64,000 nt of DNA from Neoarius graeffei (GCF_027579695.1 NC_083574.1:43648059-43712058); one strand, 5' to 3'. Shown: positions 9,957-21,676, counted from the stretch's first letter. Notes: generated from the sequence alone by a model not told the origin. Translations and numbers: made by a program.

Positions 9957-11317
9957 TAGGGATCGACCGATATGTTTTTTCAGGGCCGATACCGATTATT
10001 ATGGAATTGGGATGCCGATAACCGATATGTGCAACCGATAAATGTAAACATTATAATTCACATGAAATTAAACATAGCACATACTGACACAGACCTTCAT
10101 ATCCATGAAATGTATGTTTAATTGTAAAATTGAACATGAAATTTTGTGCAGGGAGATGCCAGCAGCATTTGTACAATAAAGTCAAACATTAGTTAGAATA
10201 AAATGAGAAATAAAATAATAAAATAAATATTCACCAATAAAAAAATAAATCACTCCCTACTATATTACAGCTCACCATTTTCAGTGGAAAATAAATGAAA
10301 ATACACTCTGGATTCTTTTACACTAAGAACTAAGACTTACCAACTTCAAGTAGTTTTTAAATAACAAATCAAGTGTAGGGAGCTGCCTGCAGCATTTTTT
10401 AAAAAGTAAAATCAAACATACAGTAAAGCAGGCTATCACTCACAGTTACTCTGCATGTTAAAAGGAGCGGTTGCTCCTTTAAGAGTATACCGCTTTCCGA
10501 ATCAGAAGCGCTAGCGAGGAGAATCACTTGCGCAAGAATTATAAATACTAGTCACACCTGGCTTGTTTAAATGTTCAAATAGCGCTTTATAAAGTTACCT
10601 AACATATACAAGTGCAATGCGCTTTTTGAGCACGAGTCACGTCATGAAGTTTACTCATCACCGTAACAAATAGCCAGTAGGCTTGCGCTAGCCTACAGAA
10701 CACAAACACTACGTTTTATTTCATCTTCCCTTGACCACCTCTCTGTATGGCTGTCATTCTACTGTTCGAGTAGAACTACTGACACATTCACAACGTTTCC
10801 AGACGGGGATTTAAAAATGACTGCAGCCTACGTTATGCTGTTTCAGCGAGACTAGTTGGTTGTAGGCTAATTCAGGTGCTTCCTTCCGTAAGCTAAGTTT
10901 GCCTGGCTACACAGATGCAAATGGACAATTTTAACAAGTAGTAGATGAAGAATGTAAACATATAATGATGTTGTGCTTTTGCAACTTGTGTGTTTGTGAC
11001 TTATTGCAGGAAAAGCAGCGTGTCCTTACCTTGATACGGGCGCCTTGAAACAGTTCAGAGTGTTTAGCTGCGTGTGTCGATTGGCTGTATCTCTTGTGCC
11101 AAACAAATCAGATGTTGTGGTGGGCGGGACCGTGTTCTTGAACTCAGAGAGGCGAGTGCAGGAAAGGACGTGCAGTGACAGTCGCGTTAGGAACGAAATG
11201 GCTGCAAAAAGGCATGTTATCGGCATATCGGTGGAAATTATGGCCGATACCGATAACCCTAAAAATGCAGAATATCGGCCCGATATATCGGCCAGGCCGA
11301 TTATCGGTCGACCCCTA
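9957..11317. mobile_element. Non-autonomous hAT-type element, 1361 bp
   Basis: Flanked by the perfect 8-bp duplication CTGTCTAG (9949-9956, 11318-11325). Terminal inverted repeats are TAGGGATCGACCGATA and TAGGGGTCGACCGATAA (right end inverted). The subterminal regions are full of CCGATA/TATCGG words, which could bind a transposase. The interior has no transposase. An open frame of 96 codons at 11045-11335 runs through the right end and the TSD and has no domain. It split an older LINE. Confidence 0.93.
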
Positions 11318-11325
11318 CTGTCTAG

Positions 11326-11440
11326 GGTAGTCTAATTTTTTTTTTTCTGTTTTTTTTCTGTTGTGTGCTTTGTTCAGCACTTTGGTATGGCATTGACTTG
11401 CCATTTGAATGTGCTATATAAATAAATTTGATTGATTGAT
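11326..11440 (+). mobile_element. LINE 3' end, right part with GATT tail
   Basis: Completes the fragment of 9570-9956. It ends with GTGCTATATAAATAAATTTG and a short (ATTG)n tail, the typical 3' end of fish L2/Rex-like LINEs. Confidence 0.65.
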
Positions 11441-11970
11441 GTTCAGGAATGTACCTGTTCTCTGCACTTAGCCCAAAGGAGTCCACACATACGTTCACTG
11501 ATCCAGTACTCGGGGACCACTGTGACAGAACTATATGTTATATCAACAGTTTTGCTCTCTCTTTGACTTGTTTGGTGCAAGCCTGCAGTGCCAGGCTGTT
11601 CAGTGCAGTGAGCTTTGGCCACAGACATGAACAACAGCCTCTATGTCTCTGGGACAAACTGAACAAAAAGCTAGCATGACATAAGCAACCACACTTGAAT
11701 TACAAACCGTCATCGTCGAGCGTAATCCCATTGCGGAGGGTTAAATGTGATCATTATAAATGATGTCACTCTATGGAGACTTGGAGTGGTCAGTGAATGC
11801 TGACTCTGACAGGCATTTTGTAATGATACTACATGTTGTAATAGTGCATGAGAACAGTGGTTCTCAAATAGCGTTGCATGTAATACACCTAATATGACAT
11901 GTAACCCAGTTTTGATGTCTGTAATGCAGACATCTGCTGGGGCCATTTTGACTTCGTACTAAGCACTCTC
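11441..11970. other. Unique non-coding DNA
   Basis: No gene or repeat that I can support. Open frames on both strands lack domains. Confidence 0.5.
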
Positions 11971-13368
11971 CAGCGCCCTCCACAATTATTGGCACCCCCG
12001 GTTAAGATGTGTTAAAAGCCTTAAAATAAATTCAATTTTGATTGCAGAAGCATAATCTCACACTGAAAATTGTAGAAAAATGTAACCCTTAACTCAAGTG
12101 AATTTAAAAAAAAGTCCCTGACTAAGAAATAATTATTTTTAATAAAATCACCTGTTCCACAATTATTGGCACCCATAACAATTCCTAGAAAATAAATGTA
12201 ATTGAAGCATTTCTACTGTAGTTTATAAAGTTGATCAGAGTATCTAGGAACCTTTAATTAGTAATTCATCACATCCTGTTTCCCTGGGGTATAAATATGA
12301 TGTGACACAGAGGCCTATTTCTCTTATCCACTCTTGAACATGGGAAAGACAAGAGAACACACCATTCAAGTAAGGCAGATGTGTGTCGACCTTCATAAGT
12401 CAGGCAATGGCTACAAGAAAATAGCCACTCGCCTACACCTGCCCAGATCTACAGTCAGAGGAATCATCAAGAAGTTTAAAACAACTGGAACAGTGGCAAA
12501 CAAGCCTGGACGAGGATACAAGTTTATCTTGCCATCACGCACAGTGAGGAGGATGGTAAGAGAAGTAAAAAGTTTTCCAAAGCTCACTGTTAGAGAATTG
12601 CATCAAAGAGTAGCATCTTGGGGTCACAAAGTCTCCATAACAACCATCAGGCGCTATCTACATGCCAACAAGCTGTTTGGGAGGCATGCATGGAAAAAGC
12701 CTTTTCTCACTTACAAGCATAAACGTAACCGTCTGGAGTTTGCTAAGCGGTACTGGGACTTCAACTGGGACCGTGTGCTTTGGTCAGATGAGACCAAGAT
12801 AGAGCTTTTTGTCAACAAACACTGTAATACATCACAAAAGATGAGTATGCAGAAAAGCACTTCATGCCCACTGTGAAGTATGGGGGAGGATCGGTGATGC
12901 TGTGGGCCTGTTTCTCTTCCAAAGGCCCCGGGAACCTTGTTAGGGTGCATGGCATCATGAACTCTTTGAAATACCAGGACATTTTAAATCAAAATCTGGT
13001 GGCCTCTGCCCGAAAGCTGAAGATGGGTCGTCACTGGGTCTTTCAGCAAGATAATGACCCTAAACATGTGGCCAAATCTACACAAAAATGGTTCACCAGA
13101 CACAAAATCAAGCTCCTTCCATGGCCATCTCAGTCCCCAGACCTCAACCCAATTGAAAACCTGTGGGGTGAGCTGAAGAGGAGAGTGCATAGGAGAGGAC
13201 CCCAAGACTCTGGACGATTTAGAGAGATTGTGCAAAGAGGAATGGTTGAATATCCCCCTCTCTGTGTTCTCCCATCTTGTGAAATGTTATAGGAGGATAT
13301 TAAGTGCTGCCTTGTTGGCAAAAGGGAGTTGTACAAAGTATTAACATCAGGGGTGCCAATAATTGTGG
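11971..13368 (+). mobile_element. Tc1-like element, right end truncated
   Basis: Starts with CAGCGCCCTCCACAATTATTGGCACCC. The inner copy CCACAATTATTGGCACCC recurs at about 12155, giving the IR/DR arrangement. The right terminal repeat is present only as GGGGTGCCAATAATTGTGG, and the outer bases are lost where the SINE at 13371 begins. The left flank is TC rather than TA, so the duplication is decayed. Confidence 0.85.
12340..13344 (+). pseudogene. Tc1-like transposase, frameshifted
   Basis: The frame starts at ATG 12340 (MGKTREHTIQVRQMCVDLHK) and carries the helix-turn-helix region (IATRLHLPRSTVRGIIKKFK) and the first catalytic Asp in WSDETKIELF. It loses frame near 12820 and resumes at about 12864 (PTVKYGGGSVMLWACFSSKGPG) with the second Asp (QQDNDPKHV) and the Glu (DLNPIENLW). 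A second shift near 13198 moves the C-terminus (LERLCKEEWLNIPL...) to another frame that ends at TAA 13342-13344. All three catalytic residues survive, but at least two frameshifts make the gene inactive. Confidence 0.9.
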
Positions 13369-13370
13369 CA

Positions 13371-13758
13371 CACATCTCATCTCATCTCATCTCATTATCT
13401 CTAGCCGCTTTATCCTTCTACAGGGTCGCAGGCAAGCTGGAGCCTATCCCAGCTGACTACGGGCGAAAGGCGGGGTACACCCTGGACAAGTCTCCAGGTC
13501 ATCACAGGGCTGACACATAGACACAGACAACCATTCACACTCACATTCACACCTACGGTCAATTTAGAGTCACCAGTTAACCTAACCTGCATGTCTTTGG
13601 ACTGTGGGGGAAACCGGAGCACCCGGAGGAAACCCATGTGGACACGGGGAGAACATGCAAACTCCGCACAGAAAGGCCCTTGCCGTCCCCGGGGCTCGAA
13701 TCCAGGACCTTCTTGCTGTGAGGCGACAGCGCTAACCACTACACCACCGTGCCGCCCC
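13371..13758 (-). mobile_element. tRNA-headed SINE, near full length
   Basis: Minus-strand copy. The tail (CATCT)n lies at 13374-13395 and the head (ACCACTACACCACCGTGCCGCCCC) at the right. It lies exactly between the truncated end of the Tc1 element and the truncated end of the 680-bp family copy, so it probably marks a rearrangement point. No clear TSD. Confidence 0.9.
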
Positions 13759-14339
13759 ATATTGGCAACTAATTCCAATTAAATATGATACTTATCAGCC
13801 TATTCGGTTTTTAGCCGTGTTGAATTTAGTTTGTTTGGTCCACGGCAGGCGTCGCTTATCCGCGCGATCTTCACCAGACTTGTGGGAGACTTCGAAATGT
13901 GAAGTGTCAGCCAGGTGTCAATGCCACCATTTTGAAAACTGTTTTCCAAACGAAATATTGCACCAAAAAGAGTTTAAATGACGATTACTGCCTACTTTTT
14001 TCAAACTTTCCTGATTGCTATCAAAACAAACAAAACTTCCGGCTTGATTACATCAGCATTCGAAAGAGGGCGCGCGCGTCTTTTGACAACGATGGCAGAT
14101 GTCGGTCACTTTGATTTCCGCTGTCCGTTTTACTTCCGTCCTACGACATCTCGCACAGGTCTCAACGAATCTCGTTTACGGCCATTGCTTTGACATATGG
14201 ACTGATATATTACAGAGCATATTTCAAACACTCAACTTGCTATAGCAGCGACAAAACAGCGATCAAAAATGCATTCCGATATTTAATAAAATGAGATAAA
14301 TAGAATTTTGTTAATAAAAAAATTGTCTTCAGTTCTCCT
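13759..14339 (-). repeat. 680-bp interspersed family, copy 1
   Basis: Inverse of the copy at 28647-29707. Shared words include CCACGGCAGGCGTCGCTTATC, TGACGATTACTGCCTACTTTTT and TTTGTCGCTGCTATAGC (inverted). The right end is followed by TTAA (14340-14343). The left end is cut at the SINE. Short open frames (MTITAYFFQTFLIAIK...) also occur in the other copy and are not recognisable proteins. Confidence 0.75.
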
Positions 14340-14489
14340 TTAAATAGTGCACCTAGTACTAATGCAGAGTAAAATCAGTCACATTATGAAATGCTACCAA
14401 ATAAACCCCCATGCATAATTCTGTGAATGTATAGTTTCACAGACATAGTGCTGCATTTTTTTTTTTATGATTTGTGTGAAATTGATAAG

Positions 14490-14822
14490 GGTGAGAAGCT
14501 TGGTCCTTCGGGAGAGACTTAGAGTAGGACTGCTGCTCCTCCATATCGAAAGGAGTCAGTTGAGGTGGTTCGGGCACCTTATTAGGATGCCCCCTGGACG
14601 CCTCCCAAGGGAGGTTTTCTAGGCATGCCCCACCAGGAGGAGACCCCGGGGCAGACCCAGGACACGCTGGAGAGATTACATCTCTCAGCTGGCTTGGGAA
14701 CGCCTCGGTATTCCCCCGGCAGAGCTGGTGGAGGTGGCCGGGGAGAGGGAAGTCTGGGCTGCTCTGCTTAGGCTGCGACCCGGATCCGGATAAGCAGTAG
14801 AAGATGGATGGATGGATGAATG
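14490..14822 (+). mobile_element. LINE 3' end with (GGAT)n tail
   Basis: Plus-strand C-terminus of a non-LTR retrotransposon: [20 protein letters not shown], a TAG stop, then [20 protein letters not shown] and [19 protein letters not shown], then a stop and GATGGATGGATGAATGG. This GRPRTRW-WRDYIS-GEREVW pattern is common in fish LINEs. It is 5'-truncated and contains an in-frame stop, so it is dead. Confidence 0.8.
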
Positions 14823-15130
14823 GACAATAAGAATAACATAAAACCAGTCTGCACACCACCAAGGTGAATTGGTCGCCATATAAGCTAGAACCACTACTGG
14901 TGCTATCTGCGCTCTTCCACATACATGAGCTCACAAAGGGTCACGATTGGCTAGTGTTGCTGTGTTTGACGAGAGAGAAGGCATGCCATCTCTTCCACGA
15001 CTTGCACCATCATGTTTTAGTCATTACCTTTAAGGCAGCATTTGTTAACAGTGCCTTATTTATTAAGTCACAAATAGTACGAGCCATATTTACTGGAGTT
15101 GTAACTGTTATTCTCAGTAAATGTGTTGAC
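14823..15130. other. Unique non-coding DNA
   Basis: No gene or repeat seen. Confidence 0.4.
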
Positions 15131-15143
15131 AAGATTTATTACA

Positions 15144-15527
15144 AGGGCGGCATGGTGGTGGTGTGGTTAGCGCTGTTGCCTCACAGCAAGAAGATCCGGG
15201 TTCGAGCCCCATGGCCGGCGAGGGCCTTTCTGTGTGGAGTTTGCATGTTCTCCCCGTGTCTGTGTGGGTTTCCTCCGGGTGCTCTGGTTTCCCCCACAGT
15301 CCAAAGACATGCAGGTTAGGTTAACTGGTGACTCTAAATTGACCGTAGGTGTGAATGTGAGTGTGAATGGTTGTCTGTGTCTATGTGTCAGCCCTGTGAT
15401 GACCTGGCGACTTGTCCAGGGTGTACCCTGCCTTTCGCCCGTAGTCAGCTGGGATAGGCTCCAGCTTGCCTGCGACCCTGTAGAACAGGATAAAGCGGCT
15501 AGAGATAATGAGATGAGATGAGATGAG
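15144..15527 (+). mobile_element. tRNA-headed SINE with 13-bp TSD
   Basis: Flanked by AAGATTTATTACA at 15131-15143 and 15528-15540. The head holds GTGTGGTTAGCGC (A-box region) and GGTTCGAGCC (B box). The body runs through GGGATAGGCTCCAGCTTGCC to a (GAGAT)n tail. Full length, and the perfect TSD indicates fairly recent insertion. Confidence 0.95.
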
Positions 15528-15637
15528 AAGATTTATTACAGCATTACATATCTTTGATTTAGTACATTCTTTATTATCTAGTTACCCTTTTATGATTTCA
15601 GTGAATGAAATGGATTTCTTTGCATTGTGTCTTCTAT

Positions 15638-16294
15638 TGCCGCTTTTCCACTACCAACGCGGCTGAGTCGGGCTGAGCCGTGCCGTGCTGAGTCGAGCTG
15701 AGCGGGGCTGTTGGAGTTGCATTTCGACTACAACCGCGCTGAACCGTGCTGGCTGGAAGTGGGTGGACACATTGGGTGGAGTTAGCGAAAGTGGGTGAAT
15801 GTCACGTGATGTCGTTAGGCGGCGCAAACAGTGACATCAGTGATCTTTTAAGCGGTAGTCTCACAACCCGGATAGTAAACAATAAACATGGAGTCGTTAG
15901 TGTTGCTGGTCTTGGTGCTGTGGCTTGTTGTCACCGACAACGCCAACAGATGCTGGCAAGAGCGTATAGATGAGGCGAGGCGCATAAGGCTTCAGAAATT
16001 CTCGTAATTCTTCTTCTTCCGGGTTTACGGTGTTTACAGATCCCAGCGTGCTCGTGGGGCGTGTGCGGGCATGTGAGGACACTCCTCCTCACAAATCAGT
16101 GCACAAGGGAGTGTCTGCTCACGCCCCTAGCCCCACTCGGCTCGGTTTGGCTCGCTTCAGCCCCACTCCAAAACTGTGCGAGTTTTGGGTGCTAAGCAGG
16201 GCTGAAGCGAGCTGAGTCGTGCTGCTCTAAGGTAGTCGAAACGCGAGCCGTGTCGGGCTGAAGTGAGCTGAAAAAGGGTAGTGGAAAAGGGCCA
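15638..16294. mobile_element. PIF/Harbinger-like MITE rich in GCTGAG words
   Basis: The ends TGCCGCTTTTCCACTAC and TGGCCCTTTTCCACTAC (right end inverted) form inverted repeats. The flanking triplets TAT/TGT could be a decayed 3-bp duplication. Just inside each end, iterated GCTGAG(T/C)CGGGCTGAG words make long imperfect inverted arms. A sister copy sits at 32784-33426 inside a SINE, where the 3-bp duplication is clearer. No protein is encoded. Confidence 0.75.
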
Positions 16295-17579
16295 TGTGTG
16301 CCCCAAAAAATACAAACAGGAATTTTATTTACTGATATGTAAAATGGCTGTGGATGTGAATTATTACACTACTGTGTTTTATATTATAAAAGGGACATCA
16401 AGTCAACAAAAAGACAATTAAAACATTAATCATAATTATATGTATGACATTTAATCATCAGCACAAATTGTGTAATCGTAAAAGCTTACAGTCAGTTAAT
16501 AAATATCAATGGGGAGCTTATGATTTAGTTGAACACAGTCAGCAAAAAATGATGTAACAGTCATCATTAAGCCGAATTTCGCTAGTGAACATGGTTCATT
16601 AACGAGGACTAAGGTATGAATAAGATTAGCTTCAGTGGAAAGCAACCTGAAGAATAAGGTTTAATCAACAAAATCTATTTATACATACAAGCATAGCATG
16701 CTGTTCCTGGATTAGCAGCTTCCTGTTGTTTTAATTCATGCAGAGTGTGTGTGTGTGCTTTTGTGTATGTGTAATAGAGAGCGGAGGGTCTTAACATTAA
16801 TCGTTCGTGGTTGATGGCATCTGGTTTACTGATTCCTGCAGGCTGTTTGAAGTCTTTTATTTGTCTGACTGTTTTTGCCAGACATGCCCATGCACAGAAA
16901 CTGCTCACATGTTTTGCCACAAACTTTTCCCAGACGAGTGTTTATCGTGACAGAAAGCCTGCACTGCTGTAATGTTTTCTAGATTGCACAATATTGTCCT
17001 CCAGATAACACTGACAGATATTGTATGATACTGTTAGATGGAGCTGCACAAATTGAAAACAGTTTTATATTACAATTATGTTCCAACCATTGTTAAGTGT
17101 CATGCAGTATATTAAAAACACATTGGTAAACTCATACAATCACATGGTTTAGGGCCAGCCTGCATTGTTTCAACTAAATGATTTCCATTTGGATTATGTG
17201 AACGATGCAATTCAACAAAACGGCTACAGAAAATTGGATTGGACGGGATTCTCACGGCACACTATAAAATATTTATTAGACAGCTCATTTGCACATTGCA
17301 ACCTTCTGTGATAACGATTAACAAATGATATATTGTGCAGCTGTCGTACAAGAAATAGTTTTGTCGTCAATCTTGCTGATGCTAATGATATCGGGTGTCA
17401 TGTTTTGGCAGACTCAAGGTGTAAGACGGATTTGCAGTGTTTAATGGTTTGCTGTTTACTTGGGTGTCTTGTGTGTGGTCAGACACACTCTGGCCATTAT
17501 GTATACTTTAATACTATCATCAGTAGAATACTGACAAGGAAATACTTGAGCTTAGCTTTACCACCTTTAAACTCCCAGT

Positions 17580-17623
<44 letters not shown>

Positions 17624-17721
17624 CAATTCATCTTAAAGCATAGTATTCAGTAATTACTATGAATTATTCAGTAATTACAGTGCAACCAATTGGAAAGGTG
17701 TGTAGTTACAAGCAGTAGAAA
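16295..17721. other. Unique non-coding DNA
   Basis: No gene recognised over about 1.4 kb. An (ATT)n tract lies at 17581-17620. Confidence 0.5.
17581..17620. repeat. (ATT)n microsatellite
   Basis: About 13 ATT units. Confidence 0.95.
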
Positions 17722-17724
17722 TAA

Positions 17725-18433
17725 GGTGGTGTTTACATTAGACCATATCAGCGGATCATCAGATTAACGTTTTTAAAACGATTCGCGTGCACACAGCAAC
17801 GCCAATACACGGATACGCTAATCACATGACTAATTAGACGGCACGTCACATGATCCCAGTGCATATCGGGCATGCGCAAGTCACTCACCACTTGCAAGTG
17901 GAAGGATGGCAAGCGAACACCTTCTCCAGCAGATAAACACACCTGGCTGTGATGTTCATGTTCTCACTGAGTTTAAGCGCCTGAAGGAGGTAAATAAGTT
18001 GAAATGTGTAAATAAACCTCAGTGCAGCTCAGCGCTTCCTCCTGCGCTCCAAATCACTCCGCCCTGAACAGCGAGTGCCCTCTGGAGGGTGCGCACTCCG
18101 GCCCTGCGCAGCTCACAGAGCACGCGAGTGAAGCGCACGAGCAGTGATTCGGGACTGAGCCGCTGTGTGTGTGTGATCCCAACCCCAGCGAATCAGGAAG
18201 GTGGATGTCACAGTGATGTTGTCCAATGACGACATCAGCTAGAGCTCAGCACAGCGTTTCCGCGTTCCTCAATGTTTACACAGCATCGGATCAGATACGA
18301 ACTGGGTTGAATACGTGGGCCCTGACGGATTCAAGTTGTTCCGCCTGTGGAGTCGTTTCCCGGCGTTTTAATGTGAACGGACAGTGCATCCACGACGAAA
18401 ACGAGACGGATACGGTCTAATGTAAACACCACC
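17725..18433 (+). mobile_element. PIF/Harbinger-like element with TAA duplication
   Basis: Terminal repeats GGTGGTGTTTACATTAGACC are near-perfect at both ends, flanked by TAA (17722-17724, 18434-18436), a typical Harbinger target. The second copy at 56062-56762 shares both ends and much of the interior (GCGGATCATCAGATT, CCGCCCTGAACAGCGAGTGCCC, GGTGGATGTCACAGTGA). The middle of each copy differs. Confidence 0.85.
17906..17989 (+). CDS. Possible 28-codon first exon inside the element
   Basis: An ATG in reasonable context (GGAAGGATGG) opens 28 codons (MASEHLLQQINTPGCDVHVL...) ending exactly at GAG followed by GTAAAT, a usable splice donor. It may be what remains of the autonomous element's first coding exon. 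In the sister copy the same ATG (56374) is followed by unrelated sequence. No downstream exon is present here, so it is at best a fragment. Confidence 0.3.
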
Positions 18434-18436
18434 TAA

Positions 18437-18850
18437 GGGTCTTGTGAGTTTAACGGTGCATTAGCTAAGATTAGGTCTCTAATGGTTAAGTAGGTAGGCC
18501 CACCATCATCATCTACGGTGGCCTGTAGAGTTGTAGTGGCGATAAAATGACCGACAAGAAACACATTCAAACACAAGCAAGCATTCTGGACCAGAAATTA
18601 GTTTTCCAAATGGGTTTTCTCAGCCACTTAATGCATTTGTGTACAGGCTACAACTTAAATGTTTATATTTGATCATATTTTACATACTGAGGCTATTTGT
18701 ACAAGCACTGTGAAACATTTCAGATTGGTTTAACTTGGAAATGCAAGTTCACCTGCTGCCTTGAAAATGCAAGTTAACTCAGTTTGACGATTATCTTTGT
18801 TTCAACTCCGAAGAAGTCTCAATTAGTCAAGACAGCGAAGTAATTCAAGT
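18437..18850. other. Unique non-coding DNA
   Basis: No gene or repeat recognised. Confidence 0.4.
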
Positions 18851-18858
18851 CTAACCTT

Positions 18859-21055
18859 CAGAGCATTTTTTTTTTTTTTTTTAAGGATTTTCCACTAGGA
18901 GACCAACTGGTCTGGGCAATACAATCACAGGCCCCAGAGTCCATGCGGCTGCACCGCTGCGGCATATTCTGTGATGCAAAATGGTTCACCAATCACCATC
19001 CAGACAAACACACTACAGTGACTACACAGCGATCAAGAGCAATTACCAAGCACAAATGTTATGTCAAAGACACTCAGTTACACAGTAATGACATCGGATT
19101 CTGACATCAGCCATCTCAGTAACCAAATTTTAGTTTTGTTTCTCTTAACCAACATGAGGCCATTATTAAAAAATGTTCTGTTTCCGGTCCACCGGCCAGG
19201 TGAGTGCCGTTTGTGCGGTTAAAAATTTTTTTAACGCCGGTTTTTCGACATTTTTTTTTAAAAGATTTTTTTGGGGCTTTTTTCACCTTTATTGGATAGG
19301 ACAGTGTAGAGACAGGAAATGAGCAGGAGAGAGAGAGAGACGGGGAGGGATCGGGAAATGACCTCGGGTCGGAATCAAACCCGTGTCCCCGGATTTATGG
19401 TGTGGCGCCTTATCCACCTGAGCCACGACGCCCCCAGGTTTTTTTTTACTTTTTTTTTCGGGTTCGTAAATCTAAAATCGAACTCGACATTTCCGCATTC
19501 CCAGGGCTTTCCACTAAGGCTCATACTAGCCAGCCATGACAAATAAGTAGCCAGCCGGGGGGGGAGTAAACACAAAATAAACTCCTGTGCACGCAGTTCC
19601 CAGGATTAAATGTATTTTCCACAGACCATTTATTTATTCACTTTACTCAAATACAAAGTAAAATGGCAGTAAATCTTCTTTCTTTTCTTGCGTATTGCAT
19701 CATGAGGCGTTCCTGGCTTGTAAATCTCTTATTTTCGGTGCATGACACATTCACGCAACTAAGCATACGTGACATTAACAACGACAACGGTCTGCAGTGG
19801 CGGCTACACAATTAAACACTCAGCGAACATTTCTCCATTTGTGTATGAAAATACACTCCAACCACTCAGTTTGGTTTTATTTACAACCAACGGTGTCTTC
19901 TGATGCCAGCACGTAATTGAACGAGAGAAGACTGGTTTACTGGAGACAAAATAAGCGTCATCTCTGCTTCTGTTCCCTCCGATGTCGCCTCCGACACACT
20001 ACTGCCTCCGCTGAGTGCGCGCGCGCACACACCGCATGTCGGAGCCACGGATGAGTTACTCTCCCTGATCAATGAAGTCTGTGGGGAATTTGTGGTTATT
20101 ATCGGTACAAACAGCGCAAATCACAACTTAAATGAGCGCGGTTCAGTTTGACATTATTGTCAGTCCGTTAGATAAACATTTATAATTTTATTAAAATCGA
20201 AAATTAATATTTAGAGCCTGTGGGCTACAAAAATAATAGTCATTAAAGTAGCCGGCTGGACTTAATTGTGTAGTTGGCTGTATGGCGGCAGCCGGCGCTT
20301 GTGGAAAGCCCTGTCGAATCAGCTCTGCGTATGCGCCGTGCGGCACAAAAAAATGGCAGCCACCATGAAGGAAGGAGATCCGGAGTTTTCAAACATTTGC
20401 TTAAGTGTGAAATCGCAAAATGGTATTCTAGCGAACAACAAAATAGTAAAGATTCAGAAAAACAAATCATTCAGTGATCATTTTAATAGTGTAATTTCAT
20501 CCGCACTAGGCCTAACGCTCGATTTAGAACTACAAAAAGTCCGTGTGTCGGACATTTTAAGTACCTTTTTGTAAAAGTTTTGCAAATGTTGCAGTCAGCA
20601 TTTAAAATGCTAACTTTAAAGTTTTTGTACAAGTTTCAGTTGATTAAACTGTCATATTTTATTAAATGTGTCTGCTTTTGTAATAAAGTACTGAAAGAAA
20701 AAGCAAACACAGCATTGCGATTTCTTATCCATCCATATATTAAAAAAAAAAAAAATCCCTCCCTCCCGACTGAACATTTTTTTGCTCACCCAGTGGACAG
20801 GAAACGGATTTTTTTTTTTAAGGATGGCCTGATCTTGTGTGTATATCTTATAACATAGATCTTCGTTTTCCTTGTTAAATGTATATTTACATGGTATTTG
20901 GTTGATTAATTGCAACTGATTGAACCAAATGATAAGACATAACTTGGTTTAAAATTTGGTCTCCCAGTGAAGCTGGTTTGGAATTGACTAGGAGATCAAA
21001 TTTGGCCACTGGGAGACCATTTGGTCTCCCAGTAACTATGTTAAAAAATGCTCTG
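18859..21055. mobile_element. hAT-type element, 2197 bp
   Basis: Perfect 8-bp duplication CTAACCTT (18851-18858, 21056-21063) and inverted repeats CAGAGCATTTTTT at both ends, followed on each side by an AGGAGACCAA / GGGAGACCAA segment. The interior holds a minus-strand tRNA-like SINE (19262-19435). It also holds a plus-strand frame near 20353 (ATGGCAGCCACCATGAAGG) with no recognisable hAT domain, so I regard it as non-autonomous. Confidence 0.9.
19262..19435 (-). mobile_element. Second tRNA-derived SINE family, nested copy
   Basis: Inverse of the copy at 23697-23863. The head has GTGGCTCAGGTGGATAAGGCGCC (A box) and GGTTTGATTCC-like B box. The body includes CCTGCTCATTTCCTGTCTC and CCAATAAAGGTG. 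It lies inside the hAT element at 18859-21055. No clean TSD was found because T/A runs surround it. Confidence 0.8.
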
Positions 21056-21063
21056 CTAACCTT

Positions 21064-21332
21064 TGAAAACTTGCACAGATTAGTTCAAATTAAACCACTT
21101 TTCAGAGCTCATTGAGTTAAAGAGAAAAAGTGGACAGAACTAAACAAGGCTGAAATGTTTTACAGTGAGTAAACATTTGAAAAATTGACTCTTGCACCTT
21201 TTACGATGTTTTTTGAAACCCCTCCTTTTTCAAAAACGTCTTTCAGATTGTAGAAAAAGGATTTGAAAATGCTCAAATGAGGATGCCAACCCAGCAGGTG
21301 GTGATAGTATGTTATAAACTGTTACATCAAGC
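21064..21332. other. Non-coding spacer
   Basis: No gene or repeat recognised. Confidence 0.4.
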
Positions 21333-21676
21333 GTGCTAAGAAGAAGAAGCAGCCTTTATTCATCACATGCACACTCAAGCACAGTGAAAGTCATCCTCTG
21401 CATTTAACCCATCTGAAGCAGTGAACACGCACACAAGTGAGCAATGAGCACACACGCATACCCAGAGCAGTGGACAACTATGCTACAGCACCCGGGGAGC
21501 AGTTGGGGGTTAGGCACCTTGTCTTTGAACTGTGGAGGAATCCAGAGCACCCAAAAGAAACCCACGCAGACACGGGGAGAACATGCAAACTCCACACAGA
21601 AAGGCCCCCGCTGGCTGCTGGGCTCAAACCCAGAACCTTCTTGCTGTGGCGCGACAGTGCTAACCACTGTGTTGAC
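21333..21676 (-). mobile_element. Chimeric SINE: shared head, different 3' body
   Basis: The minus-strand head and first body (AACCACTGT, CTTCTTGCTGTG, GAGAACATGCAAACTCC) match the main SINE. The 3' half instead carries GAGCAGTTGGGGGTTAGGCACCTTG and ATTTAACCCATC and ends in an AAGAAGAAG tract. This suggests a SINE subfamily that exchanged its tail for that of another retrotransposon. Confidence 0.65.

Noticed and set aside
14437..14934. 165-codon minus-strand frame
   Set aside because: Antisense to the LINE 3' end at 14490-14822, and its composition reflects the GC-rich LINE.
15146..15230. Possible tRNA genes at SINE heads (also 22360, 29010, 37876, 55822)
   Set aside because: A- and B-box-like motifs are present, but the sequences continue into the SINE body and have TSDs, so they are SINE promoters and not tRNA genes.
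20266..20574. 102-codon frame with an ATGGCAGCCACCATG start
   Set aside because: Attractive start context, but it lies in a hAT element without transposase and the sequence shows no known domain. The other frames over the same stretch are equally open.
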